Below, one piece after another: positions 35,076 to 46,916 of a stretch of 64,000 nt of DNA. A model generated the notes under the pieces. That model had not been told where the DNA came from, ran no database searches, and saw only the letters and a program-made list of their open reading frames with translations. The position numbers and the translations under genes were made by a program. This stretch comes from Climacteris rufus (taxonomy: Eukaryota; Chordata; Aves; Passeriformes; Climacteridae), in assembly GCA_013398175.1 (NCBI GenBank), contig VZRZ01000586.1:1-64000 (forward strand), read 5' to 3'. Each line of letters starts with the position of its first letter. Positions within the stretch are counted from its first letter, which is position 1.

Positions 35076-38000
35076 TACCATTTCAATTAATCTTGTTGTT
35101 GTCATTAACTGTAAACAGTTTCATGACACAACATGTTGCTGTAGAAAAAATAAGGATGGTGACCTTTTTAATATTCCCAAAACAGGTGTCTCAAAATTAT
35201 TTGGATGTTGTCCTGCTTCAGGTAGACAATTGCCACTCAATTCAAAGTTATGTAAACAAAACAGTTATATTCCTAAGATTACATTTGAGGAATGGAAATG
35301 TAAAGTGTAGCTCTGATTTCTCGTGTGAACTTTACTTCCCCAGTCAACTTTGAAACTGTGTTAGGACCTACAGTGATCTTTTTAATTTCATGTGAGCTAA
35401 GAAGAGAAAACAAGTGTGAGAAAATTAAAGCTATGTTAGATGGCCTTGATCACATCAGTCTTGGTAATAAATCAGTAAAAATAATGGAAAAAAAAAAGAG
35501 AGAGAAAAGGTCAGTTTGTCAGCTATTTTCATTTCCTAGTAAATACTTGCCATCAAAATTTGTTATGCCTTTTTTTTTCTCTGATACAATGATGGAAGCA
35601 TATGTAAATAAGATATGGAAATAGACATTTCAATAAAATCTTGCCAAGTTTTATACATACATATTAAAAAGAGAACACGCCAATTTTCTGTGGGTGTGTA
35701 ATGAACCAACATTTTTCTAGAATTTAAACTTTTGTACAATAGATGTTTTTATAAGACATCAGGAAGGACCGAATAAAATGAGTCATAAATACTATCTGCA
35801 GGAACACATCATTTTATTTAAATGTCTTGTGTGTATATATCACAATATGTTCTTTACTGAACAAATGGCTCTACAACAATGGTGGAAAATACTTGAAGAA
35901 AAATAGCTTCAGATATGTGAGAGAGGAAAGTTGAAATATGTTTATGCAGGAAGGATAAGAAAAAAATTGAGGCTGCAGAAAATTGATGGGAATTAGGACA
36001 GGTTTTTTTAAGAATCAACACCATAAAGTATTATATAAGTGTTAATTTCTCTTCAAAACTTAGAAAATGTTCCTGAAAGATAAATAGCTACTCATGCTCA
36101 CATGCATAAGGGAGCAAGAAACTCAGAGCCTGTCAGATCACTGTCTCATTTTCAACAGAGCTTGTCCCTAAAGAATTTAGAATCTCATTACCAATGCTCC
36201 ACCCCGGGTTACTGTTCCCAGAAACTCTGGGAAGTGGAGACTGATGAACTGAGCATTGCAAACTCGTGAGATGGCCTTGCTAGACTTGCTAGTCACACAG
36301 TGAAAAGAAACCACCAAACCAGTCAAAGACAGAAAAGTATCCTCTTTCTTCTCCCGTGCAGTTTACCTTATTTTGACCTCTAGTTAAAAGAGGGCTATTG
36401 AAAGAAACGCTTTCATCTAGAGGCACCCTTCAAAATAGAAACTAGAGAGAAACAATAGATTTTGTGAATTTGAAATAGATACATCTTAGAGAAGACATTG
36501 AGGTATACATTTTATAGTCTCAATTGCAAAATAATGTGATAACACACAGCAATCAAACTTTCATACTGGATATTTAGAGGTATTAAAACTTTCTACAGGA
36601 AGCCTGTTCATGCAGAACACACCTGACCAGAAAAAAAAAGGACGGGGGTGTTGTAAAAATTCAGCAAATCATAAATGATCAGGAGACTACTGAGGTCTAG
36701 TAGTAAAAAGACCAAAAAATGAGAGAGAAAAACAACAGCACAACAAAACAAATAGTGAGTATATAGCTTATTCATTATTGAAGTCTGTAAATTGTTGTGA
36801 ATAAGAAGTGACCAACAATAGTTGGCTCAGCTATGTGATAATAAAACACAGAGTGTAGATCTTGATCAAGAATATTGTCTTACATAGTTAAGGAGGGTAA
36901 CATCTTTGAATGCCTGAGGAAGTAATAATTTACTATCAATGCGCTTAATTGAAGCTTCTGAATCAGAAAAAATGCCTGGATTTTTGACAACTGTCATTTT
37001 GATTTCAGTATTTCCAGCATCACTATATCAGAATGCACACTTGCCACAGAAAACGGGACATGCAAAAAGGAAAATCAAAAAAACAATCTCGGTACTGAAG
37101 AGTCTGGCATCCGCTAAGAGATGCTGCAGCACTCATAGATGGCAATGGTTGATCAAAGACCATACAAGAAAAAGTACAGGGATAAAGTTTAATCAATTGG
37201 CAATTATTTATGCAGAAGAAAAAGAATGTGTTGAAAATAATTTTGACTTCTGAGCTGTGACTGAAGAAGATGCAGCTGGGTCTCCCAAGGGATTATAGAG
37301 GGTGTGCGGATCCTACACACAGAATTTAATGGTATTCCCAGCAGCCCTGCTATTAAACCACGAGCCTATCAGCTATTAAACAGGTACATGGTATCTGTAC
37401 TCTTCTCTTTCACCTATACACTGTTCCCATGACGGAAGGAATTCCTGGTCATGGGAAAATCCATATCTAATATGAATTGTCACTAAACAGCTGGCCTGTG
37501 TATCTGATTCAGTCTAAAGCCCTGGAAGATCAGCCATATGTTTGCACACCTGGGATGTGGGAAGGTTCTGTGCTTCCTTTGCACTGAAATATTAATCCAG
37601 GCTGTGCTTAATTCCACCAACTCTGAAAATGTCTTGTCCAGCAGGCTGTGAGAAAAACACACTTTTACCTGGAAGTGTTAAGAAAAATCTCCCCATGTAA
37701 TATCCTGGTGACAGAGGTGCTCAGGACATCTGTGTTACATCATTGCCCAGTTAAAGTGGGTATTTGAGGTTCAGTCCTCTAAAACCCAGATGATTATTTA
37801 TTAATTTATCTGGCAAAAATCCCTAGCTCTCAGCCAGAAATGAAGGCCTGGCTTTGTTTAGGCATCAGATGAGGTTCTCAGCTCTGAATCCTGGATGGAA
37901 GAAAATGCTTCTGTCTGGCCTAGAAAGAGGTGTGTGGCTCAGCATCACTTCCTCTGAGGACAGCTTTGGCTCTCTTGGCTGTCATTTCTCCTTGAAATTT

Positions 38001-41000
38001 TGTTTCTCAGTCAGGCCCTCCCTGCTTAGTCACAAGCCTTTTTGTTGGCACCTAACTTGTCACATGTGTTGTACCAGGAGCCCTGACAAGGTGAATACTG
38101 TAAAGGACAGCCTAAAAATTTGATAGTGTGCAGTGTGACCTAGAGTGCTTGCTTCTTTCTCAGCTAACGAGCAGCATTTTTCAAGAGACCCTGCCAAAAT
38201 ATGCCATTGAAAGTGATTTACATTGCTAATGAAATGAATGCCAATGAATATCTCATTTTCTCCACCTATCCAAGGCATTGTTTCCAAGTCTATATAAGGA
38301 TAACACATACTTTTATAAAACTGCTTGAAGTATTTCTAATAAGAACACAGAGTCTGAATCTGACCACCTCATCTCCTGTAAATAATCTTTCATTGCCTTA
38401 ACTTCTATTTATTTGAGGTTTTAAATTTAACTTACAGACTTCAGGGGGAAGGTCATTCCCAACCAACAAGAATCTCTTAAGTAGGCAACTACTTGGAGAT
38501 CAGAAAAGCCTACAAAGTTGTAGCTGTGTAATAATCACGTGATAGAAATCAAACATTTGTTTCAAACCCTGTAATTGTAATTGACATACAGAATGCTAAT
38601 GACTGAGTAAGGAACAAAGGCAATATAAGCTTCAACAATTCCTCATGCAAAATTAATAGGCAACTTTGAATGAACATTTGAAATTAATACAGACATTTTT
38701 TACTTGTACCTGTAGTTTCACATCTGTATATGACAAAGCTTTTCAATCTGTTTTCCTTGTTTAAGGAAGTGTGAGTGAAATGGGGATGGGGAAAGGCAAA
38801 AACCTCAACCTTGATGCTAGGAATCAGGTTTTTATTCTCACTTTGACAATCAGGACTTTAAGTGTTATTACTGCCCCCCAAAAAAACCCTGAGCAATAAT
38901 TTCAAATTTCTCACAAGCTATTATTTTCTCACAATCTCCTTTGTCTGGATGAAAATATACTATATTAGGGGCAAAGCTCACACAATCTGCATATGTGTCT
39001 ACATAGAGAAGACTATATATTGCCACACATGCACAAAGGCTTCACAATTTGTTTACAGTTGGATGGCACTGAAATTAGATGTCAGTTGCCCAAGCATACC
39101 TGTCATCAGAATGACAGATAGCTGGACTAAAGGAATTGCTTGTGCTGTTTAATTGTTTACTACAAGGGGCATCTAATAAAGAGAAATTAAGATCCTGTGC
39201 TCTCAGCAGTGTATAAAGGTGTTACAAGATTCTCTGAGATTTACATTTACCAATATTTTGTTAATTGTTGTTCTAATTCTGATTTAGCTGGTTGCATCTA
39301 ATTTCATGGTTGAATTCCTAATATAATTCTGAGCTTTATTAGTAGTGATGTGGTTATTAAGAGACATATGGTGAATTAAAAAACCCAATACCTTGTTAAA
39401 AGGGGACTGGACGTGCAGTCTATTGAAATCAGTGGAAATTTCCCTGGTACTGTGGACCAAGCCCAGGGGAATCATCTCAGCCACCAGGAATGCTAGTAAC
39501 ACAACCTTCCCACTGCCTTCTTCCAGCACTGTCCTGAAAGCAGTCCCCTGTCTGTTCTTTGCTATAGCTTTGCAATCTCAGTATTAAAGAAGGATATTAA
39601 TTTTGTTGGTGTATTTATGATTTCAACAATTTTAAAGCGGCCACATTTATATTCATTAGCAATTCATTTTTGCCCAGAAAACTTCTAACTGAATTCCACA
39701 GGTCTACAGAGTGCAGCACTCTGAATAATTTCTTGGCCTATAATCAACTTTCCTCCATTAAATCAATACTTAGATTCCTTTTCTCATAAAACACATTGAT
39801 GTCAGAAACCAGTGATATCAAGCAGTTGTTGTTACTGCAGTGAAAAATGAACCTGTATTGCAAAGAATGGAGACACATGTAATGTATTATACAACTAGTA
39901 TGTGTCAAAGTCACAGAAGTCTTACATAAGATCCCAGTGGAGACATATATCCTTTATTGTTCTAACTTAAATACATAAATTCACCATAGTAGAATAAAAT
40001 CACACAGCCCTTTTTACAGTAAGAGTCAGATTTTAAGAGCATTACTCGCTAGATTTTCAAAGAAATTTACTTTGCCACCCAAGAAAGATTTTTTTGTAAT
40101 GTCTTTTTTATATTTTAAAAAGCTTTTTTTTGCTGAATTTTTCTTTAGTAATTCAAAGTTCAACATGCTGAACATTTTAGGAAATGTTGCTAAATACGCA
40201 GTAGATTTAAGTTTCCTAAACTACCTATTAATATGACAGTCATAAACAAAGATTAATTTTGAATCAATATTAATTCCATTACAGCAGCACCATACATGCA
40301 TTTGGACATGAATGCAGAGACACTGAAATGCCTACCCCTAATTCCTTTTCATACTCTTTCCTGGGACTCCCAAAGCTACTGAGGAGTATTGATGGCAAAG
40401 ACCTGGTTGAAGCTAGCAGAGAGTATTGTCGTGAATCTCTATGTAACAAAAATATTAGACAGTGCTTCTTTGGTTAAAATGATACAGAATGCCCACATGA
40501 ACATACAGAAATGGATCAGATGACAGAAACAAGGACACTGTAGGCTGTGTGCCTATGCAGTGCAAGCACCAACATGGAAAACAAGCACACAAATATGTTG
40601 TCACAAGTGGACACAAGAGGTGAAATGGCACTTCCTCAATGATGCCTTTTAACACACTCCTGCTCTATGGGGACACATAGTCCCCCATTGTCCGCAGAGG
40701 ACACTCCTTTGACTTCATCAAAGGGTGAGATTAAAAAAGCAGAGAGCTGTTGACACTGCAAAGTCGGGCCCTGACCCCACTGCAGTGGTTTGTAGCTGCA
40801 GATGTGTCTGTGTTGCAACAGTGCGGATGGTCCTACCCCTTGAGCTTGCACTGCTGTGTATGAGAGTGCCCAAGAACAGAGTCAGCCCATAAACACGATA
40901 ATTTGTGTCCATGAAAGCAAAACACAGCTTATTGATGCCTTTACTGCAGATTTCCATCAGCTGCATTTGTGAGAAAGATGTTCTGCTTTTCAACAGTGCC

Positions 41001-41219
41001 CTCAGGAACAGCTTCCACCTGAGAGCTGAATGCTGTTAGCAAAATGAAGAGTATGGCACTGCCTGAGGCAAGATAACAGACTTAAGAGAAACAGTGTGGT
41101 CTTGACACAAAGCATTTCCAAAAATGTAGGTATTTATGAGGAAAACATCATACATTAACCATTATTAACCTAAAAATATCTGAAATTAATATAAATTAAT
41201 TTTAGAAACCTTCTGTCAA
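35076..41219. other. long AT-rich stretch, nothing recognised
   Basis: No supportable gene. Frames at 35063-35353, 35325-35624 (with a basic KKKREKRS patch) and 36939-37253 have no domain I recognise. A minus-strand frame near 40718-40993 was looked at as a possible retroviral fragment and not accepted. Confidence 0.4.
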
Positions 41220-41950
41220 GCCATAGTCACTCAGTGTCTTCCAAAGTTAGCAAGAGAAGCATATAGTGGCCTCTGGAAGAAACGCTGGTGTAACATCAGG
41301 GAGGCTGAAAGGGAATTGGATATCTGGCTTTATCAGATATCAGTGCAGTCTGCAGCGTGCCCACAGCACGTAGCCAAAGAGCCGATAACTCCCGCAGCAG
41401 CACACAGAGAAGGGAGAAAGCCAGTAATGCAGAACGGAAGTTTTCAAGGCAAGGACCTGCAGAAGGAAGGACTTTGCCCTTGCAAAACCACTTCACTGCT
41501 CTTCAAACTGAACACCCATCCGATCAGAAGAGATGCTGGGGCTGAGTAAGGCAGCCTGGTGTGACTACTGTATAACCTCTAAAGCAGCCCAATCTGCTGT
41601 CCATGAAACCCAGCACCACTGAGAAAAGGTGAGAGGTGACAGTAGTGGGAAACTCTCTGCTGGGAGGCATGGAGGCACCCACATGCTGACCGGATGTACT
41701 CTCTAGAGAGGTGTGCTGTTTATTGGGGGATCATATTAGAAACATCACCGAGAAGTTACTAAGCCTCATATAGATCACTATTACTCACCGCTGTTGTTTC
41801 ATATGAGTGCCAGTGATATAGCAGGACCAGTCTGAAGAGTATCAAGAAGTATTACAGAGCCCTGGGAGTGGCAGCAAAGGGCTCTGGAGCACAGGTACTT
41901 TTTACATCAGTCCTTCTGATCTAAGGGAAGGGGTATGAAAGGGCCATCTT
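41220..41950 (+). mobile_element. CR1 5' segment carrying ORF1
   Basis: This is the ORF1 part of a CR1 element, which is seldom kept because CR1 insertions are usually cut at the 5' side. It stops abruptly near 41950 where an antisense CR1 segment begins. The left limit is approximate. EN and RT sequence that should follow ORF1 is absent. Confidence 0.8.
41298..41935 (+). pseudogene. CR1 ORF1 remnant (C-terminal SGNH esterase-like)
   Basis: Decayed ORF1 protein of CR1, in the intact element an RNA-binding/chaperone-type protein with a C-terminal SGNH hydrolase domain. Visible pieces: REAERELDIW at 41298-41330 (matches the conserved acidic/basic ORF1 start), then in a shifted frame LPLQNHFTALQTE at about 41474-41512, then the esterase block VVGNSLLGGMEAPTC at 41642-41686 followed by LSREVCCLLGDHIR. 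The catalytic GDS motif reads GNS, and there are in-frame stops after the cysteine and later. At least one frameshift separates the first two blocks. It is not functional. Confidence 0.8.
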
Positions 41951-43036
41951 CCTCATAAGAGAGATCTGGCAATCAGATGTGGCAGTCCTCTAATCATCTT
42001 CCTAGCTCTTCACCAGACCCTCTCCAGTAGTTCCTTGCCTTGCTTGAACTGGGGACATGCTACTCTAGACATGACCTCACCAGGGCAAAGTAGAAGGGAC
42101 AGGATCAGTTCCCTTTTCCTGCTCTTTGTTCCTGTACTCTTTGTACTGCGTCCCTTTTACCATTGGCCTTTTTGGCTACAAGGGCACACCAGGACTCCTG
42201 GGTTCTTTTTTGTAGAGCTGCTTTCCAGCAGGTCGGGCCCCAGCCTGTACTGGTGCATGGGGTTATTCTTCCACAGGTGCAGGACCCTGCATTTGCCTTT
42301 GTTGAACTTCATTGGGTTCCTCTCCACTCAACTCTCCAGCCTGCCCAGGTCTCACACAGACTTCTGGTGTATCAACCACTCCTCCCAGTCCTGTGTCATC
42401 AGCAAACTTGTTCCTTCATCCAGGTTATTGTTCAATAAGCTGAACAAGACTGGACCCAGTACTGACCCCTGGGAAACACCACTGAGTACAGGCCTCAGCT
42501 GGACTCTGCTGACCACAACACTGAACTCTGCCAGTTCTCAATCCACCTCATTGTCCCTTTATCTAACCTGGGCTACCTGAGCTTTCTGTGAGAATGTTAT
42601 GGGAAGCAGTGTTAAAGGCCTTGCTGAAGTCCAGGCAGATGGCATCCACTGCTCTCCCCTCATCTTCCCAGCAGTCATGCCATCACAGAAAACTATCAGA
42701 TTGTTCAAGCACCATTTTCCCTTGGTGAATCCATGTTCACTGCTCTAGATAACCTTATTTTCTTCCACATTCTTAGAGATGACATCCAGGATGAGCTATT
42801 TCATCACCTTTCCAGGGGTGGAGGCGAGGATGACTGACATTCTGGGTGCTTCTTCTTGCCCTTTCTGAAGACCGGAGAAACAGCGGCTATCCTCCTGTCC
42901 TCAAGAACTGCTCCTGTCTTCCATAACTTTTCAAAGATGGTGGAGAGTGACTTTAACAGTAACATCTATCAGCTCCCTCAATACTTGTGGGTGCATCCTT
43001 TTGGGACCCATGAATATATAGGAGTGGGGCTTGTCT
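41951..43036 (-). mobile_element. CR1 ORF2 (RT region) fragment, antisense
   Basis: The plus strand is continuous antisense CR1. From left to right it holds the ORF2 C-terminal region (CCTCTCCAGTAG..ACTGGGGACATG), the GTCGGGCCCCAGCCTGTACTG block, TGCAGGACCCTGCATTTGCC, the ATCAGCAAACTTG block (complement of the RT motif C region), CTGGACCCAGTACTGACCCC (motif B side), AAGGCCTTGCTGAAGTCCAG (motif A), and CTGAAGACCGGAGAAAC. Both ends are abrupt: the 3' UTR is missing on the left and the EN region on the right. The plus-strand frame at 42035-42580 (181 codons) is the antisense shadow. Confidence 0.92.
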
Positions 43037-43109
43037 AACCTCTAACCTGATGCTCCTAAAAAAAGGAAAATCTTCCTTTCTCCAGACATTTTCTCCCACC
43101 TTCAGGGCC

Positions 43110-43597
43110 TGGGATTCCATCCTGAATAATGTGCTGAACTCTGGGGCTCCCAAAATAAGAAGGATATGAGCCTGCTGCAGCATGTCCAGAGGAGACCACA
43201 AAAGATGATCAGAGGGATGATACACCTCTCCTATGAAGACAGGCTGTGAAAGTCAAAAGTTTTTCAGAATGGAGAAGGCTCTAGGGAGACCTCACTGCAG
43301 CTTTCTGCTACCTAAAGTAGAGCCACAAGAAAGCTGGAGAGGGATATTTTACAAGGGCATGCTGTGACAGGACAAAGGGAAATGGCTTTAAATTACGAGG
43401 GTAGATTTAGACTAGATATTAGTAACAAATTTCTTCCTGTGTGGGTGGTGAGGCACAGGTTCCCCAGAGAAGGGGTGGAGCCCAGTCCCTGCAAGTGTTC
43501 AAGACCATATTGGATGGTGCTTTGTGCAGCCTGGTCTAGTGAGAAGCACCCCTGCCTACTGCAGTGGGGGCAGAACTAGATGATCTTAGGGATGTCA
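43110..43597 (+). mobile_element. CR1 3' end (ORF2 C-terminus and 3' UTR)
   Basis: Sense CR1 text: GAACTCTGGGGCTCCCAAAA, CATGTCCAGAGGAGACCAC, GGGAGACCTCACTGCAGC, AATGGCTTTAAATTACGAGG, TTTAGACTAGATATTAG, and the 3' UTR phrase AGAACTAGATGATCTTAGGG close to the end. It is cut at the 5' side and the terminal short repeats are lost. It partly overlaps, in element coordinates, the antisense segment to its left, so the two come from different copies. Confidence 0.85.
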
Positions 43598-45015
43598 ACA
43601 AAGCGAAGACAAAGCTTTCTTTGCCTGTCTTTAACAATAATGATGAGCTAAGGGAGTCCTAATGCCCTCGGCTGGAGGATCACGGCTGTAAGAATGATCC
43701 TCCCAGTGCAGGAAGCTGTACAGGATCTGCTGCTCCAGCTGGATCCTTGTATTTCTATGGGACCTGATAGGATTAATCTGAATTTAATCAAAGGGCTGTC
43801 TAATGTCAGAGGCCTCTCTCAATTATTTTTGGACAGTCTTAGGAATCTGGAGAAGTTCCAGTTGACTGGAGGCTGGCAAGAAAAAGACAAGAAGGATGAA
43901 TCTGGAAAATATAGGGCTATCCATTTCACTTCAGTGACTGGGAAAACTATGAAAAAGATTATTCTGGGAGGTATTGAAAAACACTTGAAAGACAGCACAG
44001 TCATTGGTCACAGCCAGCACAGCTTTATGAGTGGAAAGTCCTGCTTATCAAACCTGGTGACCTCTCTGGTGACCTGATTTCCTTTTATGACAAAGTAACT
44101 CACCTAGTTGATTGAGGGGACCCAGTTGATGTAATGTTTTTGGATTTCAGTAAGTACTGTCTCTCACTGTATCCTTCTGGACAAAATGTCCAGCACACTG
44201 CTGGATAAATACATCATGGGATGGGTGAGCAACTGGCTCATAGGTGGAGCATAAAGGGTCACAATTAATGGGGTGACATCAGACTGGGGTCCTGTTACTA
44301 ATGGGATTCCACAGGGCTCCATCCTCAGCCCTATGCTCTTTAACATCTTCACAAACTAATTGAAGATATACCAAGTAAGTTTGCCAATGTTACTAAATTG
44401 GGAGGAGCTGTTGACTCCCTTGAGGGGCAGGGAGACCCTGCAGAGAGACTTGACAGATTAGAAAGATGGGCAATCACCAACCATATAAAGTTCAATAAGG
44501 AAAAGAATTTAACTCTGCATCTGGTATGGGGCAAACCTGGGTGTACAGACAGACTGCTGAATGAGAGGCTGGAGAACAGTGCCATGGAAAGGGACCTAGG
44601 AGTCTTGGTTGATGGCAGGTTGAACATGAGTCAGCAGTGCCCTGGCAGCCAGGAGGTCCAACCCTGTCCTGGGGGGCATCAGACACAGCATCACCAGCCA
44701 GGCAAGGGAGGGGATTGTCCCACTCTGCTCTCCACTGGGACAGCCTCGCCTCAAGTCCTGGCGGCAGTTTTGGGTGCCACAACACAAGAAAGTCATGAAA
44801 CTATTGGAGAGTGTCCAAAGGGGTATCACAAGGGTGGTGAAGGCCCTTGAGGGCAAGCTGTATGAGGAGTGGCTGAGGTCACATGTCTGTTCCGCCTGGA
44901 GAAGAGGAGACTGAGGGGAGACCTCATAACAATCTACAGCTTCCTGGGAAAAGTGGATGGGCAGGCACAGATCTCCTCTCTGGTGACCAGTGACAGGACC
45001 TGGCTCCCTGAGGTG
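43598..45015 (+). mobile_element. CR1 ORF2 RT fragment (sense)
   Basis: Begins in the EN-RT linker (CTTTGCCTGTCTTTAACAA), which abuts the preceding CR1 3' end, and runs through the RT domain into the C-terminal region (CTGAGGGGAGACCTCATAAC). It stops near 45015 before any 3' UTR. Missing the 3' end is unusual for a CR1 insertion and points to a later deletion or rearrangement. Confidence 0.9.
43694..44960 (+). pseudogene. CR1 ORF2 reverse transcriptase remnant
   Basis: Reverse transcriptase of a CR1 non-LTR retrotransposon, inactive. Readable pieces: a 127-codon open frame at 43694-44077 with SMGPDRINLNLIK and the H-SQHSFMSGKSCLSNLV block; motif A as VDVMFLDFSK (about 44124-44153), where the following AFD is replaced; motif B as GIPQGSILSP (about 44303-44332). 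Motif C, expected soon after LFNIF, is destroyed by a stop and a small deletion. The 150-codon frame at 44398-44850 covers the downstream region. Several frameshifts and stops break the chain. Confidence 0.88.
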
Positions 45016-45717
45016 CTGGTCTGTCTTTCAAGGAACAGTGGGGCACTTAGCAGGCTCTCAGCTTGTCAGTGTAATCCTATAACTTATTTACTACACAGTG
45101 CTTTTAAAATCCATCAAGAAAAATCTATTATGCCTTAGAGAAAGGCTTCATTAGGGGTTTGAGCGCTGCAGCAGCCTGTGCTCCAGTATTAAGGCAGTTA
45201 CTTGCAGTGTGACCAGCTGTTTTTCAAACGGCCACAGCCTACTCTGTCTCTGCAGGAACAGCATCTCTCACGTCTGCCTCCACCTTGTCATCTGCCCAAA
45301 CTGAAGGCTCTCACAGCACTCCCCTCCAGCTCCTCAGAAATGGATGAGGAGAAAAGCATTTTTAAATCTCAAGAGATCACAGGGAGAATGTAAACACACA
45401 GAGATGTAATCCAGAAGTAAAAAGTTTTCACAGCATGTAAATAAAAAGTGATGTTCAGAGTCAGAAAATGGCTGCTACCTGGACATTTTGAAATTAAAAG
45501 CTGTTGACAATTTTCAATTTATTGTGAGTTATGGGCAGAGATGTATTTTCTTTCATGGTTGCGATACCAAAGCAGCATCTGAAAGGGAAGACAGATTTAG
45601 TATGTCTGCTCCTGATGAAGTACTCATTAAAGTATGAGCTCAAGTGGGCGTAAAAGGATGTCACCTCCGCCCCATAGCTAGGAGAGGAAGCCTGAAGTAT
45701 CTTTTCTACACCAAAAT
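45016..45717. other. nothing recognised
   Basis: Unassigned spacer between the sense RT fragment and the next antisense CR1, with no motif or repeat recognised. Confidence 0.45.
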
Positions 45718-46916
45718 TACAGACTCAAGGAATACTTGAGAGTGGATGGCTGTAGCAGATATGCAAGGCCTAGTAAAATAAGACTTTATTATCATGGAGT
45801 CACTCTGGCTAAGCAGTGAAGGACTATGGGAATGATTCAGCAGAAATAGAAGTAGAAAAACAAGTTATATAATACTTTCATGCTCTTCATGTGCTCTTCT
45901 CGTGCACACATCATGGGTGATGGTGGTTGGTTGAATTATGTTTGTTGTGCTTCAAAAGTATGGAACTGATAATGGCCTAACTGCTTAAAAAGGCCTGTTT
46001 TTTCCTAATAAAAAACTCCCTTTTGCACCTGCCTGGAGAATACGTGTCTTCTGTCCTGCTACAGATGGCACCTCTGGAGACCAACTTTCCATCCCCTTTG
46101 CTCAGAGCAGGGTCATCTGTGGCAGATTGCTCAAAGCCATGTCCAGTAATGTTTTGAATATCCCCAAGAATGCAAAGTCAACACCCCTCTATGGCCAAAC
46201 TGAGCCAGTGTTTGACCACCATCACAGAAATAAAAAAGTCTTTCATAAGTCCAAGTGGAATGCAATTTATGCTTATTTCTTCTTGTTCAGTGTCTGAGTA
46301 CCACTGAGAAGGGTATGACTTCATCTGCTTTATTTCCACCTATCATCAGGCAGTTACAGAGTGGTAAGATTTCTCTTGACTTTACCCTTCTCCAGAATAA
46401 ACCCTCTTAGCTCTGTCTCTCCTGGTATCCCCGAAGCCTTAAGCCAAGCCTCAGTCATCTTAGTGCCTCTTTGTTAGACTCTACCTAGTATGTCCACATT
46501 TTTATTGTAGTGGGAAAGTAACTCCAGCTGTGTCTTTCCAGTGTTGAATAGAGGGGTTGGATACCTTTCTCCACCTGCTGCCAACAGTCCTAATGCAGCC
46601 CAGGAGGTTTTTAGCCTTCTTTGACACAAAGGCCTATTGCAGGTGAATGGCCATATCATAATTTACTAGGAACCCATGTCCTCTTCTTGCAAAGCTGCTT
46701 TCTAAGCCACCACTTACTGATGCTGGGGTTATTCCTCCCAAGGTGTAGGATTTTACATTTGCTCTTGTTAAACTCCATGGGTTTCCTGTTGGCCCATATC
46801 TCCAGCCTGCTGAGATCCCTTTGAATAGTGGTACAAATCAGCTACTCCTTCCAACTTTGCAACATTTGAGAACTTGCCACTCAGGTCATTAATGAAGATG
46901 TTTAATGGGATTTGTC
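45718..46916 (-). mobile_element. CR1 3' portion (antisense), split by a solo LTR
   Basis: The two parts, 45718-45750 and 46064-46916, read on as one antisense CR1. To the left of the LTR lies the tail phrase CAAGGAATACTTGAGAGTGG. To the right come GCACCTCTGGAGACCAAC, AGAGCAGGGTCATCTG, TGTTTTGAATATCCCCAAG, AGTGTTTGACCACCATCAC, AGTACCACTGAGAAGGG, TCTACCTAGTATGTCCA, CAGCCCAGGAGGTTTTTAG and AGGTCATTAATGAAGATG, in CR1 3' UTR to RT order. It is truncated in the RT domain near 46916. Minus-strand frame 46474-46659 is a short ORF2 leftover. Confidence 0.88.
45751..46063 (+). mobile_element. solo LTR (313 bp) inside CR1 3' UTR, 6-bp TSD GATGGC
   Basis: Begins TGTAGCAGAT and ends CCTGCTACA, giving a terminal inverted repeat TGTAGCA/TGCTACA. 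It is flanked by a perfect 6-bp repeat GATGGC (45745-45750 and 46064-46069). A TATA-like CTTAAAAAGG near 45983 precedes AATAAA at 46007-46012. Size, 6-bp TSD and ends fit alpha-type avian retroviral LTRs, though the family is not identified. It is a solo LTR with no coding region, and it interrupts the CR1 about 30 bp from that element's end. Confidence 0.93.

Noticed and set aside
34954..35624. Plus-strand frames that look like a signal peptide, cysteine-rich protein and basic KKKREKRS site, suggestive of an envelope-like protein
   Set aside because: The first 40 codons are the antisense of a CR1 RT fragment (34800-35075). The remainder has no recognisable retroviral domain, and the frames are not continuous.
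40455..40993. Minus-strand frames with LQTTAVGSGPDFAVST, slightly like the start of a retroviral dUTPase
   Set aside because: Only one short stretch resembles the motif. The expected following motifs and neighbouring protease or RT text are absent, and no LTR flanks it. A profile search for a dUTPase domain would settle it.
42035..42580. 181-codon plus-strand open frame
   Set aside because: It is the antisense of CR1 ORF2; CR1 3'-region antisense often stays open by composition.
41951..43597. Twin-primed single CR1 insertion (inverted 5' part plus sense 3' part)
   Set aside because: The antisense and sense pieces share part of the ORF2 C-terminal region, which a single twin-priming event should not duplicate over that length. 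Kept only as a possibility to test by alignment.
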